Source: Membranipora membranacea
Taxonomy: Eukaryota > Bryozoa > Gymnolaemata > Cheilostomatida > Membraniporidae
Length of the DNA stretch: 64,000 nucleotides
Direction of reading: 5' to 3'
Assembly (NCBI GenBank): GCA_914767715.1
Contig: OU612065.1
Location: 744,001-808,000 of the forward strand
The first letter of the stretch is position 1. Every line of letters starts with the position of its first letter. The position numbers were made by a program, and so were the translations under genes. The notes below the pieces were generated by a model. It searched no databases. It was not told where the DNA came from and was given only the letters and a program-made list of their open reading frames with translations. Of the stretch, positions 59,273-64,000 are shown piece after piece.

Positions 59273-62200
59273 CATGTTTATTCTGGAGAAGAATAAGTCC
59301 TTAGGACTTGTACCCAGAAAACAGAAAAATTGATAAAAATATGGTGTAGAATTAAAAAGACATGTAACTAAAAATCAAGAACAATGACAGGTAAAATTAC
59401 AACGTACGCGCAGGCATTAATTAGCAGTAAAACATTACACAAGTTGATACACAATAGCTAGGAAAAGAAAAGTTAGAACAATGTAGCAGTAGGCTAAAAT
59501 GAAATGATAAGAACTGACTCATTAATTGAGAAGTTTGAGGACGTGGCTCCGAGTGGCATTTTTGAATGTAGCAAGGGATTGACTCAGCTTAACATGATTG
59601 GGTAATTCGTTAAACTTCTGAGCACCGAAATTAGCTAAAGCAAATCTAAAATTTTCCTTGGATAGTCTAAACCCAGAACTTTTAGCAAGCCGAGTTTCAC
59701 TAGTTAATTTCTCGGGGAACAGATTGGTATCAATTATTGGGACTAAACTATTAACAATTTTATAAAACGTCAGCAGATACAAATATTCGAAACGCAAAGT
59801 TAAAACAGGGATGTTGTAGGTCTTTCGAGTATTATCTTTAGAACTGTTATAGTCTATAATTTTCAAACATCTATTCTCAATTTTTAAAAATTCTTTTTTG
59901 ACATAGTCGTTTGTGGTAAATAAAACAGGAGAGCTGTATTCCAGATTAGAACGTATAAGTCCAATGTACCAAGGCTTAGCTAATTTAGGTGTCAGGAATT
60001 TTCTATTACGTTGAAAGTTGGTGACTATTGGATAAAGTTTTTGTTTAATTTTACTGGTATGAGATTTAAAATTTAATTTGTTATCAAGAATCACACCTAA
60101 GTACTTAATTTTGTCAGATCGTTTGAAAATGAGATTATTAAATTTAAGTTCCGGAGGTTTGATGTTACGTTTATTAGAAATGGTCATGACATCCGTTTTA
60201 CCGCTGTTTAGAACAAGGCAATTTTCACTGTACCAACTGGATGCTTGATGAATGCTTTTTTCCATAAGTTTTGTGGAAATGTCTGGGTTTTCCCCACTGG
60301 TGACTAGTAGGCAGTCATCAGCATATAGATAACAATTTTTGAGCTCCATCAGATCGTTAATAAACATGATAAACAGGAATATATATATATATATATATAT
60401 ACAAGATAATACATGATAATACATGATAATAATTATGTGTTTTCTAGGTCGACTGAAAGCGTCGCCTCAATGGTGGATCCACCGTCACCAGAGTGTGATG
60501 TCATTGATCATGTGACCACAGAGAAGGAGCGAAAGCTGACAGCGTATCCACATCTGAAACCAATCAAAGAATTCCCAGTAGATACCACAGCAGCTTCTGT
60601 GATAAAGAATATGGAGGAAGAGAGAGGCTCCCCTGATATACCCCTACACGCCCCTGTGGCTGTCAAAAGTGAGGCTTCCTTTTTCTATTCAGAACATGGT
60701 TAGCTCTGACGTTGATAATTTTATGAGTTATGATTAATTTGCTTCTAGGAAGCAAAATTATTTGCTGTTGCTCATTACATGAAAATGACCAATTTTCAAT
60801 GCACAGGTTTATCAGTTGTTTCATGATCATGATAGAGATATTTTACTTGCAGTTGATGAGTCAAGACCACCACCGATAAAACTAGAGGAAGGGGAAGAGA
60901 TAAGACAGACAGCTGAGTATTCTTCTATGGAGAAATACGGAAAAGACACTGTAAGTCTTTTTATCGTTCTCTGATGTGTGTACGTATTAAGCATAATCCT
61001 TTTTTCAAACTCAATTCTAAATCTACACTTGTCCTGAGTTGGCTAACTGTAACAGATGATGTAGTCAAGGTTGAGATAGATTTTTAGTAGTATATTATAT
61101 TTGTAGTTTGGTGAAGCGATGGATGATCTGAAGAGTACAGCTGTAGGTATTCACTCCTCTCTAGAGTCGGCTATTAGAGAATCTCCGAGTAATCAGGTAT
61201 CCGTCACTCTAACTCTCACCAGCGAGGCCGCACAGGATATACCTAATGTGCTCTCTAAACTCGCTGACCTACTTCGTATGGCAGCTCCCCCCACGCCCTA
61301 CCAGGTAACGCCCACCTCTGAGCAGGAGATTATGGCCCTGGCTGAGATGGACAGTAAGCCTCAGTTCTGTCGTCACTGTGATGTGGTTATTGTACCCGGC
61401 AAGTGCCTGATGAGAAGACGCAGCGAGCTGAGCACATCACAGACCAACAGTGATCAACCTGTCATCAGTGAGCAGGGTGGCAGCTTATCAGAGAAGCCTA
61501 CAACAAGCAGAGAGGCAGAGGAGTTATACTTCTGCTGTCAGGATTGTCTCACTCAGTTCTCTACACACAGCTTACACAACGTCGGCGGCGGCAGCAGCTC
61601 CGGCAGCGAGCTAGTCAAGGTGTGTATAAGTTATACAGCCACATCAATAGTCTAACTTGTTGGTCTTTATCGTTGTGGCAGAGTATAGCTTCACAATCTA
61701 ATGCGTTTTGAAGAACCAACCATCAATCAAAATTAACAAAATTATGTTTTGTATCCGATCTGCAGGCAACGTTGAAACACATTAGTCTGAGGGTGAGTTT
61801 ATAGTCCTAGATCAGCAGGTCATATTACATACTTTGGCTTACCTGCCATCTTAGCAATATTTGAAGAACCGGTCAAATATACATAGAGACTGATCATAAT
61901 TATTCCGATTGTTTGGTGCTCTACGATGCCTTTTTCCCGTCGGTCTATGATTTGTTAGTATGACCTGCTGATGTTATACAGTCCTCGTCCTTAAGCCTCC
62001 GTCCGCTTTATACCCATCCATCCTCTACATCCCATGTTCTCTATATCACTACAATAACTCGACTATCCATATACCTGTAGCATGTTCGGCTTGTGCTTTT
62101 AAAATCCAACCTCTTTTCTAAATGCATGATTAATGGTGAGCAAAAAACAGTTTTAGTTTGCATGCCCATTAGTGAGGTTATTACTTGATCATGGCTGTTA

Positions 62201-63545
62201 TCTGCTCAGCCAAATTTGTAGAGAAGTTTTTTTTCAATTTTGACAAACAAGACATTAACATTGTACTTACTAACTATTACCCTCATATGGCTGATCTATT
62301 GCTCTTATTTTGTAATGTTGAGTTATTTGTTTATATCTGAAGGATGCCAGTAATGTGAACATAGATCATAAGGCAGCAGAAGTAAAGCCATCTTCTGTAA
62401 TCAACTCTAAATCAAATCAGAAGAAATCGAAAAGAAAGGTGGAGGCTAATGTGAAGGCCACTAAGAAATGGAAGGGTAGGAGGTGGCGACGCTGGGATAT
62501 CAAAGTCACATTCAATCTACATAAGTACGAGCCACCATCTGAGGAGGAAATCAGAAAGGTTTGTTTTGTGTGTCCATCAAAAAAAAATGATGTTGTCAGG
62601 ACCTCAACATAGTACACACTTAGATATGGTATTATTTAAAGCTCAATGTTGGTATGAGTTTAGATTGTGTACCGATTTTATAGCGGTTGTGTAGCGATTG
62701 TGTATTGAATGTTTTGTATGGATATATTACAGACACTGAGAGAAGTAGGACAGCTTGTTAAGCCCGATCCTCTACCTGAGGATAGAAGGATGTGTGTACT
62801 ATGTCATCAGATCGGGGATATGGAGACCAACATGGCATCTCGCCTCCTCAACCATGATGTCGATAAATGGGTACATCTAAACTGTGCTCTATGGAGTACT
62901 GAGGTATATAAAATATTTTTTGCAGTTTTAGTCATTCAGTTATTTAATATTCGCAGTCTACTTCAAAGGAAATGATCTAGTTATGATACGAACGTGATGT
63001 ATAAAACTTATATTGTTGTGATGTTTTATGATGAATCACCGTGTATGTGTTATTACTGTGTATGATGATGTTTATTATGTTGTTAGGTGTATGAGACATT
63101 AAATGGAGCTCTGATGAACTTAGAAGAGAGTATAAAGAGAGGAAGCCAAATCCAATGCGTTGCCTGTGGAATAAAAGGAGCCACTCTCGGCTGCTTCAAA
63201 CCTAAATGTCCTAACATATACCATGTGGCGTGTGCTTACAAACAAGGAGCTATGTTCTTCCAGGATAAGGTACATCTCAATCATACTTGCCGCACAGCAG
63301 TAACTTGTATGCTAATATACGGTCACTTGTTTATACGATCGCTAAACGCAGGGAATCGGCTAATATCTGAAAATACCAAATGGCTAATTGTAATCTTACT
63401 TATATATTTAGTCACCAGGTGATTTTTTGTTTTAGACTATCCTGTGCAGGGCTCACGCGCCTAAAGAGTCACAAGAACAACTCAAAGAGTTGACCGTCGC
63501 AAGAAAAGTGTATATAAACAGAGATGAGTCACTACAGATAGCCAA
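33908..63545 (+). CDS. KMT2C/D: KMT2C/D (MLL3/MLL4) histone H3K4 methyltransferase, N-terminal 59 exons, partial
   Basis: Nuclear COMPASS-type enzyme that, in animals, places H3K4 mono-methylation at enhancers. I rebuilt 59 in-phase exons totalling 12,731 nt (about 4243 residues). The exon list is split over the segment entries below. Domain order: extended PHD1, further PHD fingers in two clusters, a conserved KGIIEDTYPSYLQ/EAFFGK block, HMG box, long Gln/Pro/Met-rich linker with LXXLL motifs, a lysine-rich coiled coil, a Cys-pair domain and extended PHD2. FYRN, FYRC and the catalytic SET domain must lie beyond 64000. The start at 33908 (MDLREDQRKPKRAAR) is chosen because the upstream ATG at 33894 is out of frame and soon stops. 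The order matches KMT2C/D, not KMT2A/B, and a single pre-duplication orthologue is likely. Confidence 0.95.
35677..36899 (+). other. KMT2C/D: KMT2 exons 6-9: PHD finger cluster 1
   Basis: Exons 35677-35862, 35986-36092, 36277-36496, 36727-36899. Fingers read HCLVCNDPGD to WQCPECKVCQEC, then KMLVCDVCDKGFHTFC to WRCHNCRSCVEC, then ACPVCRKVYKS to FVHNSCD and YRCPPCF. The finger ends are shared between exons, as in KMT2C/D. An acidic Ser/Thr tail ends the segment. Confidence 0.9.
37102..39450 (+). other. KMT2C/D: KMT2 exons 10-15: basic linker and PHD finger cluster 2
   Basis: Exons 37102-37254, 37523-37618, 37778-37981, 38141-38322, 38485-38649, 39209-39450. A Lys/Arg-rich linker precedes three fingers: DMCVSCGSYGADGEG with CGQCYHPYCAQVK, then WRCLDCTICEGCGK with CDISFHTYCLDPPLKQVPKG, then RYCGTDNPGFGC to CPVCDQCY with WLHAACD and YNCLYCRP. 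The last exon ends with FMVDGICLSENGL. Confidence 0.92.
39451..40131 (+). other. KMT2 intron 15 with a C-rich insertion
   Basis: A C-rich stretch at 39496-39550 is flanked by 8-bp direct repeats, agtctgag, at 39488-39495 and 39551-39558. Its arms cagactttgc and its near complement can pair. The rest is unremarkable. Confidence 0.5.
41187..41233. repeat. (TA)n microsatellite in KMT2 intron 18
   Basis: More than 20 TA units. Similar short tracts occur at 50766-50790, 59239-59270 and 60379-60401. Confidence 0.9.
42003..42049. mobile_element. Ultra-short palindromic insertion, family B, copy 3
   Basis: A 31-bp perfect palindrome at 42011-42041 (15-bp arms, catagacttgataat and complement) is flanked by an 8-bp duplication with one mismatch, ggttgcac at 42003 and agttgcac at 42042. 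It lies in KMT2 intron 20. Confidence 0.7.
42864..43975 (+). other. KMT2C/D: KMT2 exons 23-24: Gly-Met-Pro repeat region
   Basis: Exons 42864-43494 and 43681-43975. Codons near 43100-43270 encode short repeats of the types HGIPVPGMPGQGM and SQGMPTQGMPPQGM. The DNA repeats in multiples of three, so this is a coding minisatellite. The segment is Pro, Gln, Ser and Thr rich and probably disordered. Confidence 0.85.
44173..46008 (+). other. KMT2C/D: KMT2 exons 25-26: HMG box
   Basis: Exons 44173-44340 and 45768-46008, residues about 1562-1640. Key residues: WKEDEPLGLDATISPVLY, LKQQYPDWSERCKQIGKYW, then RTPYL joined to QKARENRIKRSKM. A 1.4-kb intron splits the last helix. Confidence 0.9.
44341..45767 (+). 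other. KMT2 intron 25, long, with a 20-bp tandem repeat
   Basis: Contains about 3.7 copies of gattactgtgttgtgctgat at 44902-44975. It also holds a possible 18-nt micro-exon at 45029-45046, described in the findings. Otherwise no gene or transposon end is seen. Confidence 0.5.
46135..51124 (+). other. KMT2C/D: KMT2 exons 27-37: Gln/Pro-rich linker with LXXLL motifs
   Basis: Exons 46135-46243, 46442-46592, 46728-46844, 47211-47427, 47547-47749, 47910-48084, 48193-48498, 48619-49374, 49535-49843, 50538-50732, 50885-51124. LXXLL motifs: LRELL (about residue 1838), LDDLL (2017) and LQDLL (2501). Exon 34 (756 nt) encodes many GSPH and GSPHP repeats. Expected to be disordered. Confidence 0.85.
49844..50537 (+). 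other. KMT2 intron 35
   Basis: About 690 bp with no repeat, transposon end or conserved frame that I can support. Confidence 0.4.
51320..52802 (+). other. KMT2C/D: KMT2 exons 38-40: conserved coiled coil, with a possible optional exon 40
   Basis: Exons 51320-51519, 52073-52444, 52605-52802. Residues about 2645-2740 form a charged helical region (LQYRDWLQQRDIDITNHLSK, then KELAAAKKRKKQL, then LRKSNDELSVVDAQC) matching the KMT2C/D coiled coil. Exon 40 (198 nt) is open, has phase-0 GT/AG ends and encodes a Ser/Ala/Thr-rich stretch. It can be skipped without a frameshift, so it may be alternative. Confidence 0.8.
51921..52058. repeat. 36-bp tandem repeat ending just before the KMT2 exon-39 acceptor
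   Basis: About four copies of a unit containing taatatggcacagtagatgt. The last is truncated by 13-14 bp. It ends about 14 bp before the tag acceptor at 52072, in the branch-point region. Confidence 0.8.
53515..53650 (+). mobile_element. tRNA-derived SINE in KMT2 intron 41
   Basis: gggatggcgcagcaatcagt and ttagcatgctcgcc form a tRNA-like head with an A box. gggttcgagtctgat at 53581 is a good Pol III B box about 45 bp later. The tail (acggggggttttgtgatc and following) is not tRNA-like. The head does not fold into a full cloverleaf with matching ends, so it is a SINE and not a tRNA gene. Confidence 0.6.
59239..60405 (-). mobile_element. 5'-truncated LINE with an open 300-codon RT fragment, antisense in KMT2 intron 51
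   Basis: On the minus strand the frame 60424-59522 is unbroken. It holds the RT catalytic region FINDLMELKNCYLYADDCLL and the RT C-terminal part (WYSENCLVLNSGKTDVM, KYLGVILDNKLNF, then FKNATRSHVLKLLN and a stop). About 250 bp of 3' UTR follows, ending AATAAACATGG and a (TA)n tract near 59239-59270. The truncated 5' end also abuts (TA)n at 60379-60401. The RT N-terminus and endonuclease are absent. Absence of stops suggests a recent insertion. Superfamily CR1/L2/jockey-like. Confidence 0.85.
61107..62558 (+). other. KMT2C/D: KMT2 exons 54-56: Cys-pair domain and pre-ePHD2 linker
   Basis: Exons 61107-61619, 61766-61792 (27-nt micro-exon, ATLKHISLR), 62343-62558. Residues 3838-4008 contain VSVTLTLTSEAAQDIPNVLS, LADLL, then FCRHCDVVIVPGKC and FCCQDC. 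This conserved KMT2C/D region before ePHD2 probably binds zinc. Exon 56 has KKWKGRRWRRWDIKV. Confidence 0.88.
61793..62342 (+). other. KMT2 intron 55
   Basis: About 550 bp with no repeat, coding exon or transposon feature seen. Confidence 0.4.
62733..63545 (+). other. KMT2C/D: KMT2 exons 57-59: extended PHD2
   Basis: Exons 62733-62903, 63087-63269, 63436-63545. Zinc ligands appear in RRMCVLCHQIGD, WVHLNCALWSTEVYE, IQCVACGIKGATLGC, PNIYHVACAY and TILCRAH. The next family block (FYRN) is not yet reached. The donor at 63546 leads into an intron that extends past the window. Confidence 0.93.
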
Positions 63546-64000
63546 GTGAGTTTCATCCATTTAAACATTCGAGACTGAACTGTTCTCTGATCGTTAGTAT
63601 ATATTAGTATATGGTTTAGGCTCCATTGTACAGCAACTGCAGCATCTGTCATTCTGATTCATCTCTGAACTTCTCCGCATCCCCCCACAATTTGTAAGGC
63701 TACTACACTCCTGTCAACAAAGATATTTATTACCATGTGTCAGCACCACGCAACTCACAGCACAACACAACTGCTAGAAGGTTGAGCTATGTGATATCCT
63801 AGAATGCCTTATGAAATCACATATCTCTTAAAAGTTTTCAAATCTGGGCTTGTTCCACCAAACCCTCACAAATCACTTTCTCTTGCTCTTATGGTCTTAC
63901 AATGAGGCAAATTTATTCTAAAATAGTTTGCTCAGAAGTTATATATCTCCATCAAGCAGTGAGTGATTCTAAGTAACAGAACTCCGGCAAGTCTCATTAA
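63546..64000 (+). other. KMT2 intron 59, incomplete
   Basis: Begins with the GTGAGT donor after exon 59. No exon encoding the expected FYRN start is present up to the window edge. Confidence 0.5.

Larger units (their letters stand above)
53148..60950 (+). other. KMT2C/D: KMT2 exons 41-53: low-complexity linker
   Basis: Exons 53148-53397, 53894-54052, 54318-54389, 55011-55127, 55466-55945, 56143-56298, 56695-57231, 57873-58123, 58274-58505, 58718-58855, 58992-59151, 60448-60668, 60853-60950. Features include a KKKRQRRRR basic patch (exon 43), a Glu/Ala-rich helix near 55790-55870, LKRLL at about residue 3316 and SYGRSCIEGRYDMYS. The exon-47 donor (GTGCGA) is weak but gives the correct phase. 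Confidence 0.82.

Overview
The window is animal nuclear DNA, most likely from a demosponge. It is AT-rich and dense in genes, which are cut into many small exons with GT/AG introns mostly of 60-500 bp. The genes are clearly metazoan: a KMT2C/D-type histone methyltransferase with extended PHD fingers and an HMG box, SREK1, and animal glycogen debranching enzyme. The sponge assignment is inference from compactness, gene content and the presence of an M4 peptidase. I had no database to test it.

Layout. Positions 1-1928 (+) hold an unrecognised small helical protein, probably two exons. Positions 2459-8222 (+) hold an 11-exon secreted thermolysin-family (M4) metallopeptidase with all catalytic residues. 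Positions 8548-10022 are a decayed non-LTR retrotransposon. Positions 10331-23661 (-) are AGL, rebuilt here as 29 exons that close in frame to 1550 residues. Positions 25282-31434 (+) are SREK1: 12 exons, 531 residues, two RRMs and an RS domain. Positions 33908-63545 (+) are a KMT2C/D orthologue: 59 exons and about 4243 residues so far. It runs off the right edge before the FYRN, FYRC and SET domains. M4 and AGL converge on the dead retrotransposon. AGL and SREK1 diverge from a 1.6-kb spacer.

The genes do not form one pathway. They cover secreted proteolysis, cytosolic glycogen breakdown, splicing regulation and enhancer chromatin.

The unusual signal is in the introns. (1) There are two families of extremely short palindromic insertions. 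One is 20-29 bp with termini CAAGGAGT/ACTCCTTG and exact 7-bp target-site duplications (three copies). The other is 31-38 bp with termini CATAGACYT/ARGTCTATG and 8-bp duplications (three copies, plus a 397-bp relative). (2) Tandem duplications, several of exactly 33 bp, have copied splice sites: the M4 exon-9 acceptor, the AGL exon-7 donor, the AGL exon-14 acceptor and the AGL exon-27 donor. (3) A 38-bp satellite in SREK1 intron 1 has a strict four-unit (152-bp) higher-order period marked by an AATAAA variant. (4) Transposon relics include a pogo/Tigger-like element that keeps a transposase HTH reading frame, a TA-flanked MITE, two tRNA-like SINEs and a LINE fragment with an unbroken 300-codon frame antisense in KMT2.
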